From: an uncultured Mycoplasmatota bacterium
GTDB lineage: Bacteria; Bacillota_I; Bacilli_A; RF39; UBA660
DNA length: 25,336 bases
Assembly: GCA_947384645.1 (NCBI GenBank)
Contig: CANDHX010000002.1
Coordinates: 1 to 25,336, forward strand
Direction: 5' to 3'
In this document: positions 1-6,665 of the stretch, one piece after another
How the letters are laid out: each line of letters starts with the position of its first letter
How positions within the stretch are numbered: position 1 is the stretch's first letter
Made by a program: the position numbers and the translations under genes
Notes under the pieces: generated by a model
Told to the model about the DNA's origin: nothing
Seen by the model: only the letters and a program-made list of their open reading frames with translations
Database searches by the model: none

Positions 1-88
1 ACCTTTATACTTTTTATATATAAGTTGGTCTCACATCATTTACATTTCTACATTTCGTTATTTTCTGATATTTTTATTTTTTAAATGA

Positions 89-1216
89 TCATTTTATCTT
101 TTCTTTTATAATTCTATTTTTTATCTTTATTTTTATATAATCTTTATCAATATATAGTTCACCTATATAGTTATTTTTTTTGTCTCTATTGTAATTATAA
201 GTCATTTTAAAATCATTTAAATCTTTGTAATAATCTATTATATAATATGAAACTTTCATCAAGTATTTTTCTAGTTCAGTTTCGACGTTATCGCCTTTAA
301 TTTCATCAATGGCTATTTTTAATGTAAGTTCATGTTTTATATGATAATCCAAAATTAGATTGTATAGTTCGATTTTTGAGGGCATTTTCTTGTCTGGCAA
401 TACATCAAAAGCGGTATATTTGTAGAATTGATTTAATTGTAATTTTACATTTATCTGTTTTTCATTTAAATATTTATTTAACTTTTCTTTTTCATCGTTG
501 CCATTATTTATAAAATCCTTAACATCAAAATACTTTTTAAAATAGGCGTACATTAGAGTATCTTCGTATGAGTCTTTAATAATTTTTCTTTTATCATCTA
601 CTTTAACGTCAATATAAAATTCTGTATCATCAAGATTATATATTGATTTGATATTATACTCTTCTAAATTATCTGTGCCTATAAATCCATTTGCACCAAA
701 GTGTCTATTGATATCAAGTATTTTAAAATCATCACTACTATATTTTTCTTTTAAATAATCGATTGTTTTTTCCATTATTTCATTATCGATTTTTCTTTTC
801 TCTACATATCTAAAAGAGTATTGAAAAACTATCAAAAGTGAAGTAACAATGGAGACTAATATAGTATAATAAATAGTTTTATGTGGAGTATTTTCTTCGA
901 TATAGTTCTGGTTATTTTTAGCTTTTTTCTGAAAAATAAAACCTATTATTCCAAGTATAAAGTTAATAAGGCAAAGGAAAAAATTTTTTATCATTTCTCC
1001 CATGGTTATCCACTCACCTGTATCATAGCGAAATAAATCTGATCTCCAATAAATTGCATATACAATTTGTGAAATGTAGAAACTCCAAAATAGTCCGTTG
1101 AATACTTTAAAAGTATTTTTTTTCTTTGATTTTTTAATATATATTAAGATTGCTATTTCTAAAATAATTATGGCTATTAAATATAGTGTCATAAAAAATG
1201 TCATTAAATTTCTCAT
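89..1216 (-). CDS. Hypothetical membrane protein, four predicted TM segments
   Basis: A 375-residue protein of unknown function. Four hydrophobic segments are visible at about residues 8-28, 41-57, 76-95 and 113-135, followed by a 235-residue charged, Lys/Asp/Tyr-rich soluble domain that would lie on one face of the membrane. I recognise no catalytic motif. The domain beginning around residue 148 (EKTIDYLKEKY) faintly resembles YfjL-like extracellular domains of Firmicutes, but this is only an impression. The ATG at 1216 is preceded by AGGAGG with a rather long 12-nt spacing. A moderate promoter (TAAACA, 17 nt, TATACT) lies at 1244-1272. It is monocistronic, transcribed in the same direction as the toxin-antitoxin operon upstream of it but separated from it by about 105 bp. 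Confidence 0.7.
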   Translation of the reverse strand: MRNLMTFFMTLYLIAIIILEIAILIYIKKSKKKNTFKVFNGLFWSFYISQIVYAIYWRSDLFRYDTGEWITMGEMIKNFFLCLINFILGIIGFIFQKKAKNNQNYIEENTPHKTIYYTILVSIVTSLLIVFQYSFRYVEKRKIDNEIMEKTIDYLKEKYSSDDFKILDINRHFGANGFIGTDNLEEYNIKSIYNLDDTEFYIDVKVDDKRKIIKDSYEDTLMYAYFKKYFDVKDFINNGNDEKEKLNKYLNEKQINVKLQLNQFYKYTAFDVLPDKKMPSKIELYNLILDYHIKHELTLKIAIDEIKGDNVETELEKYLMKVSYYIIDYYKDLNDFKMTYNYNRDKKNNYIGELYIDKDYIKIKIKNRIIKEKIK

Positions 1217-1243
1217 ATTATAATTTATCCTCCTAATGTTACT

Positions 1244-1272
1244 AGTATAACTTTTTACATGGTTAATGTTTA
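1244..1272 (-). promoter_or_regulatory. Candidate sigma-A promoter of the 89-1216 gene
   Basis: On the minus strand, TAAACA (1267-1272) is followed by 17 nt and TATACT (1244-1249), about 30 nt upstream of the start codon. The -10 matches 5 of 6 and the -35 4 of 6 consensus bases. No operator is evident. Confidence 0.4.
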
Positions 1273-1321
1273 GCTCTAAATCTAAATTTGAAAAATTTGT
1301 GTTATTAAAATTGAATAAATT

Positions 1322-1600
1322 TTATAATTTTTCGTAGTGAGTCCACATTCTTATTATATGAATCTCATTTTTTTCTTCTAAAACTTCATAGACTATTCTA
1401 TGTTGTCTATTTATTCTTCTAGAATATAATCCGCTTAATTCTCCACATAACTTCTCATAAGAAGGCGGATAACAAAAAGAGTCATTCTTCATTAAGTTTA
1501 AAATAGTTTTACAATTTTTTTCTAATCCAGATTTTTTTAGTTTTTTCTTATCTTTTTCTGCTTGTTTAGAAAATTTAATTATATAATTACCATTCTTCAT
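1322..1600 (-). CDS. yoeB: Txe/YoeB-family toxin (ribosome-dependent mRNA endonuclease)
   Basis: A 92-residue toxin of the RelE superfamily, YoeB branch. YoeB proteins bind the ribosome and cut mRNA in the A site; the partner antitoxin neutralises them. The family signature is clear: LSGLYSRRINRQHRIVYEV at residues 55-73 and a C-terminal MWTHYEKL. By alignment from memory with E. coli YoeB, the catalytic Glu46, Arg65, His83 and Tyr84 correspond to E49, R68, H88 and Y89, all present, so the toxin looks intact. Its ATG lies inside the end of the antitoxin gene (14-nt overlap), implying translational coupling and antitoxin-first expression. It is about 8 residues longer at the N-terminus than E. 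coli YoeB. The gene name is by family, not by proven orthology. Confidence 0.9.
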   Translation of the reverse strand: MKNGNYIIKFSKQAEKDKKKLKKSGLEKNCKTILNLMKNDSFCYPPSYEKLCGELSGLYSRRINRQHRIVYEVLEEKNEIHIIRMWTHYEKL

Positions 1601-1844
1601 TTTCGTTATACTCTGGAGACTTTTCCCAGTTTTCTTTTTTTCTTATTTCTTTAATGTTGTCAACCATACCTGGAATACTTGTAAGATATAAAGTTTCCTC
1701 TATGTTTTTCCATTCATCTTCAGAAATTAATACAGCATTTTTTCCTTTATTATTGACAATCGTAATAGGGTTAAAACCAATATTCACGTCAGATACCAGT
1801 TTAAATAAATTTTGCCTAGCATTTGTAATGTTTATAGTGTTCAT
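1587..1844 (-). CDS. yefM: Phd/YefM-family antitoxin
   Basis: An 85-residue antitoxin. The N-terminal half (MNTINITNARQNLFKLV, then NPITIVNNKGKNAVLISEDEW) is the Phd/YefM DNA-binding and dimerisation domain. The C-terminal part from about residue 50, rich in Glu, Asn and Trp, is the expected flexible toxin-wrapping segment. It binds and inhibits the YoeB-like toxin encoded immediately downstream and represses its own promoter. The ATG at 1844 has GAGGTG 5-10 nt upstream, which lies at the very 5' end of the predicted mRNA. The promoter at 1862-1890 contains two GTAC-centred repeats, so autoregulation is directly suggested by the sequence. Confidence 0.9.
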   Translation of the reverse strand: MNTINITNARQNLFKLVSDVNIGFNPITIVNNKGKNAVLISEDEWKNIEETLYLTSIPGMVDNIKEIRKKENWEKSPEYNENEEW

Positions 1845-1861
1845 ATCATCACCTCACTAAC

Positions 1862-1890
1862 ATTATAACGTACGTTTTAATGTACGTCAA
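1862..1890 (-). promoter_or_regulatory. yefM-yoeB promoter with operator repeats in the spacer
   Basis: The minus strand carries TTGACG (1885-1890), a 17-nt spacer and TATAAT (1862-1867). The spacer holds a perfect palindrome ACGTACGT (1868-1875) and a second GTAC-centred half, TGTACGT (1881-1887); the GTAC cores are 12 bp apart. E. coli YefM operators are built on TGTACA cores about one helical turn apart, so this is a likely YefM/YefM-YoeB autorepression site that would block RNA polymerase directly. The predicted transcript start near 1855 leaves a leader of only about 11 nt. Confidence 0.8.
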
Positions 1891-1955
1891 TGTTTTTTAA
1901 ATATATTATATGTTATTTTATAAATATAATACGAGGTAAAATGGATTTTGCCATT

Positions 1956-1977
1956 AAAAAAAGCCCATAAAATGGGG
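1956..1977 (-). terminator. Intrinsic terminator of ssrA
   Basis: On the minus strand CCCAT (1972-1976 complement), a TTT loop, and ATGGG form a 5-bp GC-rich hairpin followed by C and seven T residues, 14 nt after the tmRNA CCA end. Confidence 0.75.
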
Positions 1978-1990
1978 ATTGTTAACTTAC

Positions 1991-2365
1991 TGGTGGAACC
2001 GAGGAGGCTTGAACTCCTGTCCAAAGTATTTCTCAAGTAACGTCTACAAGTTTATTTGGAATTTTTTAATTCATCGATAAGATTAGAATCCAAAAGTCTA
2101 CAAATCGATATAGTTTAGATTAAATTCAACTATAAAGTCTAAACACCTTTATGAGTTATAGTTCAGTAAGTATAAGTCCTAGCTTTAAGACCTGAACAAT
2201 CTTAAAGAAGAACCTCTCCTAGGCCTATCTTAGGCAAATTGAAGAGCTGGTGCACCAAAAGTGCTTCTTGTTTTGTCATTTAAATTTAATTTTGCTCGTT
2301 AAAGATGAGCTTCTACTTGCAGTTATCCCAAGAACGATACTCTGTCGAAACCAATATACGGCCCC
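1991..2365 (-). ncRNA. ssrA: tmRNA (transfer-messenger RNA)
   Basis: A 375-nt one-piece tmRNA that rescues stalled ribosomes with SmpB. The 5' end GGGGCCG pairs over 7 bp (two G-U) with CGGTTCC preceding A-CCA at the 3' end; the CCA is encoded (1991-1993). The 3' T-arm (GGAGTTCAAGCCTCC) and the 5' TTTCGACAGA D-loop-like segment are typical. The tag reading frame ends ...PALQFA followed by TAA; two other frames give no better tag. The resume codon is either GCA (about 21 residues) or, by analogy with B. subtilis, GAC (15 residues, starting DKTRSTF). The -FA ending is unusual for Firmicutes (normally -LAA) and recalls mycoplasma tags. It sits downstream of smpB, as often, but with a fic gene in between. 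Confidence 0.95.
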
Positions 2366-2379
2366 ATAAGAGTGCATTA

Positions 2380-2408
2380 ATTATAACATTTTTTTTTTAT
2401 AATTGCAA
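2380..2408 (-). promoter_or_regulatory. ssrA promoter
   Basis: Minus strand TTGCAA (2403-2408), 17-nt spacer and a perfect TATAAT (2380-2385), 14 nt before the mature tmRNA 5' end. A start near 2373 leaves a leader of about 8 nt for RNase P to remove. The -35 lies within the last codons of the upstream fic gene. Confidence 0.8.
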
Positions 2409-3515
2409 ATGCTTAGTTTTTTCTCTGTCATGTTCTACGGGTCTTAATATTAATTTTCTATTCGGTATACCACTTTTCATTTTTCCAATTTTATCTGTTT
2501 CATCAAGTACACCCTTGTCTAAGAGAGGTGTAATCATTTCATCGTAGATTTCTTTTGGACTTTTTTTATCATTAAATCTGTTATAAAAACTTGCAAAATC
2601 TAGTAATGTTTTTTGTCCGTTCATAGAAATATAAAATAAGAGTGTTTGATAGTCTTTTGTGTTTAAAGGCGTAGTAGCATTTTCAGAAATCAGATGTATT
2701 ATATACTCTTTTTCTAGTTCCAACATGACTGTTTCCAACATCAATTTTATAAAGTATGTCATATCGTTTTTAGCAATGGATTCTTCTATAGTTTTATCGT
2801 ATTGTGCTCCTTTAAAAGCTATTCCTCTATTGAATATGATATATGGATATGCCTTTTTATTTAGAAGGTACCACATTGCTATCGTTCTAGATGTTCTACC
2901 ATTGACATCAAAATACGGATGTATATATACAAAATATAGATGTAGTATTTGACTTTTTATGTATTCATCGGTTTCGTTACCAGTTATTTCGGTGTTCAGA
3001 AATTCCAAATATTTTTCCATAAATGCTTCTATATCTTTTTCTGGTACTCCTGTGGAATACGAGTCGTCTAAACGTCCTCCTTTTAAGATATATACCGGTT
3101 TTTGCCTATAGTATGTACCCATATTAGTTTTATCATACGGGCAAAGTAAACCATTACTGGTAATAGTATAAAGTTCTCTTATCGATTCTTTATCTATAGT
3201 TCCACCCTTTAAAATATATTTGTATGCCGCATATAAATTCAGTATTCTTGCACGCCGTTCTGGGTCTTTTATTGAGCTCGCTTTTTTTATTACTCTTTCT
3301 ATAATAGATATATCATCTACGTAACCTTCCACTAGGTTGTTGGTTTTTATTTCTTCTGTAAACATCATTTTTTTGGCAAAAGTTTTAGTATGGATGCGTC
3401 TTTGTCCTTTTAAAAAATTATTTAAATCGTCTATATTTCCTTGGATAGCTTCTCTTCTTAGATAGAATCGAGTACCTTCTATTTTTTTCAAATCGTAGTA
3501 AATTCTTTTTTGCAT
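2397..3515 (-). CDS. Fic-family protein (probable AMPylase with N-terminal inhibitory helix)
   Basis: A 372-residue Fic protein. Fic enzymes usually transfer AMP from ATP to a hydroxyl side chain of a target protein. The core motif HPYFDVNGRTSR occupies residues 199-210: the catalytic His, the Asp, Asn and both Arg are present, but the usual first Gly of the GNGR anion nest is Val. An NNLVEGY segment near residue 60 matches the inhibitory (S/T)xxxE(G/N) helix except for its first residue; its Glu63 would contact the second motif Arg, as in N-terminally autoinhibited (class II) Fic proteins. The C-terminal 80 residues look like a winged-helix domain. I prefer ATG at 3515: GGTGGG lies 4 nt upstream and the predicted transcript starts near 3527; a GTG at 3524 would leave almost no leader. 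The target is unknown. Confidence 0.88.
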   Translation of the reverse strand: MQKRIYYDLKKIEGTRFYLRREAIQGNIDDLNNFLKGQRRIHTKTFAKKMMFTEEIKTNNLVEGYVDDISIIERVIKKASSIKDPERRARILNLYAAYKYILKGGTIDKESIRELYTITSNGLLCPYDKTNMGTYYRQKPVYILKGGRLDDSYSTGVPEKDIEAFMEKYLEFLNTEITGNETDEYIKSQILHLYFVYIHPYFDVNGRTSRTIAMWYLLNKKAYPYIIFNRGIAFKGAQYDKTIEESIAKNDMTYFIKLMLETVMLELEKEYIIHLISENATTPLNTKDYQTLLFYISMNGQKTLLDFASFYNRFNDKKSPKEIYDEMITPLLDKGVLDETDKIGKMKSGIPNRKLILRPVEHDREKTKHLQL

Positions 3516-3533
3516 AAAACCCACCAGATGAAT

Positions 3534-3561
3534 ATTATACTCAATTTTAATAAATATGCAA
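3534..3561 (-). promoter_or_regulatory. Promoter of the fic gene
   Basis: Minus strand TTGCAT (3556-3561), 16-nt spacer and perfect TATAAT (3534-3539), placing transcription start near 3527, 12 nt before the ATG at 3515. It shows that fic is a separate transcription unit from smpB. Confidence 0.65.
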
Positions 3562-3633
3562 ATCTATTAAAACATCTAGAATTTGTTATTTTGAGTTTAT
3601 TAGTAATATTTGATACTTTTTTACATATTCTAT

Positions 3634-3657
3634 AAAAAATATGACTTTTAAATCATA
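3634..3657 (-). terminator. Probable terminator after smpB
   Basis: On the minus strand TATGA, an 8-nt A/T loop and TCATA form a weak 5-bp hairpin directly followed by six T residues, about 25 nt after the smpB stop codon. Confidence 0.45.
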
Positions 3658-3682
3658 GTATATATTTTTTTCGAAAAAAGAC

Positions 3683-4111
3683 TTAGATTTGAGTTTTGAT
3701 AGCTCTTTCTAAGTCTCGTTTTTTTATAGTTTCTCTTTTATCGTATAATTTTTTTCCTCGACCTAAGCCAATCAGTATTTTGGCATAGTTACCTTTAAAA
3801 TACAGTTTTAGAGGTACTAAAGTGTATCCAGTGTTTTGGATTTCTAAGCCCATTCTTTTAATTTCTTGTTTATGTAGCAGTAGTTTTCTATCTCTTCGTT
3901 CGTCATGGTTAAAACGATTTCCTTCTTCGTATTTAGAAATGTGCATATTTTTTAAGAAAGCTTCCCCATTTTTAATGGTTATATATGCATCGTTGAAGTT
4001 TGCACTGCCTTTTCTAATCGATTTTATTTCAGTTCCAGTTAGTGCAATGCCTGCTTCATAAGTTTTCTCGATAAAGTAATTAAAATTAGCTTTCCGGTTT
4101 TTTATCTCCAC
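3683..4111 (-). CDS. smpB: SsrA-binding protein SmpB
   Basis: A small basic protein (142 residues from the chosen start) that binds the tRNA-like domain of tmRNA and delivers it to stalled ribosomes. Family landmarks are all present: NRKANFNYFIEKTYEAGIALTG near the N-terminus, GTEIKSIRKG, NMHISKYEEGNRFNHDERRDRKLLLH, and the basic C-terminal tail DKRETIKKRDLERAIK that enters the mRNA channel. Start choice: TTG 4126 and GTG 4120 are possible, but GTG at 4111 has GGGGGTGA, one mismatch from a perfect Shine-Dalgarno, with 8 nt spacing. That start lies within the 3' end of rnr (26-nt overlap), so translation is probably coupled to RNase R. RNase R, SmpB and tmRNA act together in nonstop mRNA decay. 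Confidence 0.95.
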   Translation of the reverse strand: MEIKNRKANFNYFIEKTYEAGIALTGTEIKSIRKGSANFNDAYITIKNGEAFLKNMHISKYEEGNRFNHDERRDRKLLLHKQEIKRMGLEIQNTGYTLVPLKLYFKGNYAKILIGLGRGKKLYDKRETIKKRDLERAIKTQI

Positions 4112-6200
4112 CGTTTTCACCCCCAACTATTTCAAAGTCAATTTGTTTTTCTTGTTTGTTTGCTCTTACTACTTTTACTTTTAGTTTATCTCCTAGTCTA
4201 AACATCTTTTTTGAATTTTCTCCTACTATAGCCATAATATCTGAGTTGTAGTGATAGTAATCATCTTTTAAAGTACTTATATGAATTAAACCTTCTATTA
4301 AGTTATCAAGTTCGACGAATATGCCAAAATTCGTGAGTCCAGATATGGTTCCAACGAATTCTTCTCCGATGTGACCTTCCATATATTCAGCCATTTTCAT
4401 ATCGTCGACTTCTCTTTCAGCTTCGACTGCTTTTAGTTCTCTTTCGCTCGAAAGATTGGCTATGTAATCTATTTTAGGCTCGAGTTCTTTTACTTTTTCG
4501 TCTATTTCGTGGTCGAATAGATACTTTCTTAATAAGCGATGAACTAATAGGTCTGGATAACGTCTAATAGGACTAGTGAAATGCGTGTAACACTTACTAG
4601 CTAAGCCGAAGTGGCCTATGTTTTCTCTTTGGTATTTAGCTTTTTTCATGCTTCTTAATAACAAAGTAGAAAGGACGGCAGCCTCTTTTTTATCTTTTAG
4701 TTGGTCAAGAATGTTTTGCATCGCTTTTTGAGTAATGTTTTTAATTTTGGCATTTACTTTGTAGCCCAATATCGATACGAATTTTATGAAATCTTCTATT
4801 TTTTCTTCGCTTGGGACATCGTGAACACGATAGATAAAAGGCAAGTCCATGTTTGCTATACATGTTGCAACTGTTTCATTGGCAATGACCATGAATTGTT
4901 CTATCATCTTTTCGCCGTCTTTTTGAACTCTTCTTCTTATCTCGCAAGCTCGTCCTAATTCGTCACAAATTATTTTTGCTTCGTCTAGGTCAAAATTTAT
5001 GTATCCATCGTTTTCTTTACGATTTTTTAAGATGTGTGCTAAAGTGTTCATATCTTTTAGTATGCTTGCGTATTCTTGGTAGCCTTCTGGGATTTCATTT
5101 TCCAATAGGATTTTATTGACATCGTCATAAGTCATTTTCTTTTTTGATTTGATGTAGCTAGGGAAAATGTCAAAATTTACGACCCTCCCTCTCGAGTCTA
5201 TTTCCATGACGCACGATTCAGTAAGTCTAATAACTTCTTCATTTAGTGAACAAATCCCATTGGACAATTTGTGGGGTATCATAGGAATAACTGTATCTGC
5301 TAGGTAGGAACTCGTTCCCCTATTCATGGCATCTTCATTTAGAGCACTTCCTTCTTTTACGTAGTGACTAACGTCCGCTATATGGACTCCTAGTAAGTAA
5401 TTTGAACCATTTCTTTCGAGGCTTATGGCATCGTCTATATCTTTTGTATCTGCTCCGTCGATTGTGAATATTATTTTGTCGGTTAAATCTCTTCGGCCTT
5501 CCAATTCTTTTGGGTCTACTTCCGTTTCTATGTACTCGATTTCTTTTAAAGTACTTTTGCTAAAATCCGGATATATTTCGTGTTTATAAGCAATCGTTAG
5601 GATATCGACTCCTGCATCATCTTTGTGCCCTATTATAGTGCTTACTCTAGCAAGATAGTAATTTTTGCGGACTTCTTTTATGATTTCTGCTTGTACTATT
5701 GTACCTTCAACACAGTCTACGGTGCTTTTTCTATCGAGTTCTATTATCAAAGACCTCTTATCTTCGAGGTTCATGAAAGGCTTTCCATGGATATATCTTA
5801 TTTCTCCCACTAAATTATTGAGGTTTCTTTTAAAAATTCTTAGAACTCTACCTTCTAGTTTAGGTTTTCTTTCGGTAATTTCGACGATTACAGTATCTCC
5901 GTCGATTGCACCATTTAGCATGTTCTTTTCTATATGTACGTCATCACCTGTTAATAAGAGAAATCCGAATCCTTTAGGATTGACATCTATTTCACCTATT
6001 TTTATATCTTGGCAGTTTTCAAAAAGAATATATTTTCCTTTATTCGTAAAATATATTTCTCCATTTTGAACCATTTCATTTAACGTTTTTTGGACTTCTT
6101 GTATCTCTTCCACAGATAAACTGCCCATGTTTTCGCATAATTCTTCGGTTGTAACGGCATTTTGGAGGTTTTTAAGAGTTTTTAGGCATCTTTCTTTCAT
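4086..6200 (-). CDS. rnr: Ribonuclease R (3'-5' exoribonuclease)
   Basis: A 704-residue RNase II/RNB-family exonuclease that degrades structured RNA and, with tmRNA-SmpB, nonstop mRNA. Order of domains: N-terminal winged-helix (about 1-60), cold-shock OB domains (about 65-220), RNB catalytic domain (about 240-580) with DGADTKDIDDA at 248-258 supplying the metal-binding aspartates (D248, D254, D256, D257), and a C-terminal S1 domain (about 615-695, GTISGLTNFGIFVELDNLIEGL). The RNAse R signature HFTSPIRRYPDLLVHR is present near residue 545. It lacks the long Lys-rich tail of E. coli RNase R. The ATG at 6200 has only a weak Shine-Dalgarno (AAAGTGTGA). It follows secG, but a terminator and an extended -10 promoter lie between them, so it may be transcribed independently. 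Confidence 0.96.
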   Translation of the reverse strand: MKERCLKTLKNLQNAVTTEELCENMGSLSVEEIQEVQKTLNEMVQNGEIYFTNKGKYILFENCQDIKIGEIDVNPKGFGFLLLTGDDVHIEKNMLNGAIDGDTVIVEITERKPKLEGRVLRIFKRNLNNLVGEIRYIHGKPFMNLEDKRSLIIELDRKSTVDCVEGTIVQAEIIKEVRKNYYLARVSTIIGHKDDAGVDILTIAYKHEIYPDFSKSTLKEIEYIETEVDPKELEGRRDLTDKIIFTIDGADTKDIDDAISLERNGSNYLLGVHIADVSHYVKEGSALNEDAMNRGTSSYLADTVIPMIPHKLSNGICSLNEEVIRLTESCVMEIDSRGRVVNFDIFPSYIKSKKKMTYDDVNKILLENEIPEGYQEYASILKDMNTLAHILKNRKENDGYINFDLDEAKIICDELGRACEIRRRVQKDGEKMIEQFMVIANETVATCIANMDLPFIYRVHDVPSEEKIEDFIKFVSILGYKVNAKIKNITQKAMQNILDQLKDKKEAAVLSTLLLRSMKKAKYQRENIGHFGLASKCYTHFTSPIRRYPDLLVHRLLRKYLFDHEIDEKVKELEPKIDYIANLSSERELKAVEAEREVDDMKMAEYMEGHIGEEFVGTISGLTNFGIFVELDNLIEGLIHISTLKDDYYHYNSDIMAIVGENSKKMFRLGDKLKVKVVRANKQEKQIDFEIVGGENGGDKKPES

Positions 6201-6244
6201 GTATTATCACACTTTCTAAATTAGTTATTTACTTCTATAAGTCA

Positions 6245-6253
6245 ATTATAGCA
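6245..6253 (-). promoter_or_regulatory. Extended -10 promoter of rnr-smpB
   Basis: Minus strand TGCTATAAT: a perfect TATAAT (6245-6250) with the TGn extension. The -35 position, 17 nt upstream, is TTAATG, a poor match, and overlaps the tail of the secG terminator. It lies 45 nt upstream of the rnr start. Confidence 0.6.
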
Positions 6254-6271
6254 TATTTTATAAATCGCATT

Positions 6272-6294
6272 AAAAAAATACACTCGAAGTGTAC
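6272..6294 (-). terminator. Intrinsic terminator between secG and rnr
   Basis: Minus strand TACACT, TCG loop, AGTGTA, followed by seven T residues; the stem begins 4 nt after the secG stop codon. Confidence 0.8.
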
Positions 6295-6296
6295 TT

Positions 6297-6515
6297 TTAG
6301 GCTGTAAACATTATCAAGAAAGCTAAAATCATGAAAGCTGCACCTACTATGAATGTAAGTCTACTTATAAATAATTCTACTCCTCTTTCTTTTTGTACTT
6401 GGAATAATTCAGCATTTCCACCTGTCAATATTTGTCCAGCATCGGTAGCTTTATTTCCTTGCAATAAAACTAGTGCAATTAAAACGACTGATAATATCAA
6501 TAATGCAATTTCCAT
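6297..6515 (-). CDS. secG: Preprotein translocase subunit SecG
   Basis: A 72-residue (from ATG 6515) SecG, the auxiliary subunit of the SecYEG translocon. It shows the classical pattern: TM1 (EIALLILSVVLIALVLLQ), a cytoplasmic loop with Gly/Gln-rich GNKATDAGQILTGGNAELF, and TM2 (RLTFIVGAAFMILAFLIMF). A GTG at 6524 is in frame, but AGGTG occupies exactly that place and is well spaced (7 nt) from ATG 6515, so the GTG is more likely part of the Shine-Dalgarno. The secG-rnr-smpB-ssrA order is common in Firmicutes. Confidence 0.95.
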   Translation of the reverse strand: MEIALLILSVVLIALVLLQGNKATDAGQILTGGNAELFQVQKERGVELFISRLTFIVGAAFMILAFLIMFTA

Positions 6516-6665
6516 AAATTTCACCTGATTTCGTCTACTATTCTAGCATAAAAATACGTGTTAAGCAACTTTTTATTTTAAAACACATTTTTTTCACACT
6601 GTCATCAAATTATGATAATATAATTTGTAATGTAATTTAAAAAATTTTTTGATAGGAGAGATAAT

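Noticed and set aside
1..88. Start of the window as part of a gene
   Set aside because: No open frame or ribosome site is visible and stops occur in all frames; only AT-rich downstream sequence.
5625..6069. Open frames on the plus strand opposite rnr
   Set aside because: They are antisense shadows of the RNase R gene without ribosome sites or protein-like composition; the same applies to frames opposite uvrB, smpB, trmB and the beta-helix gene.
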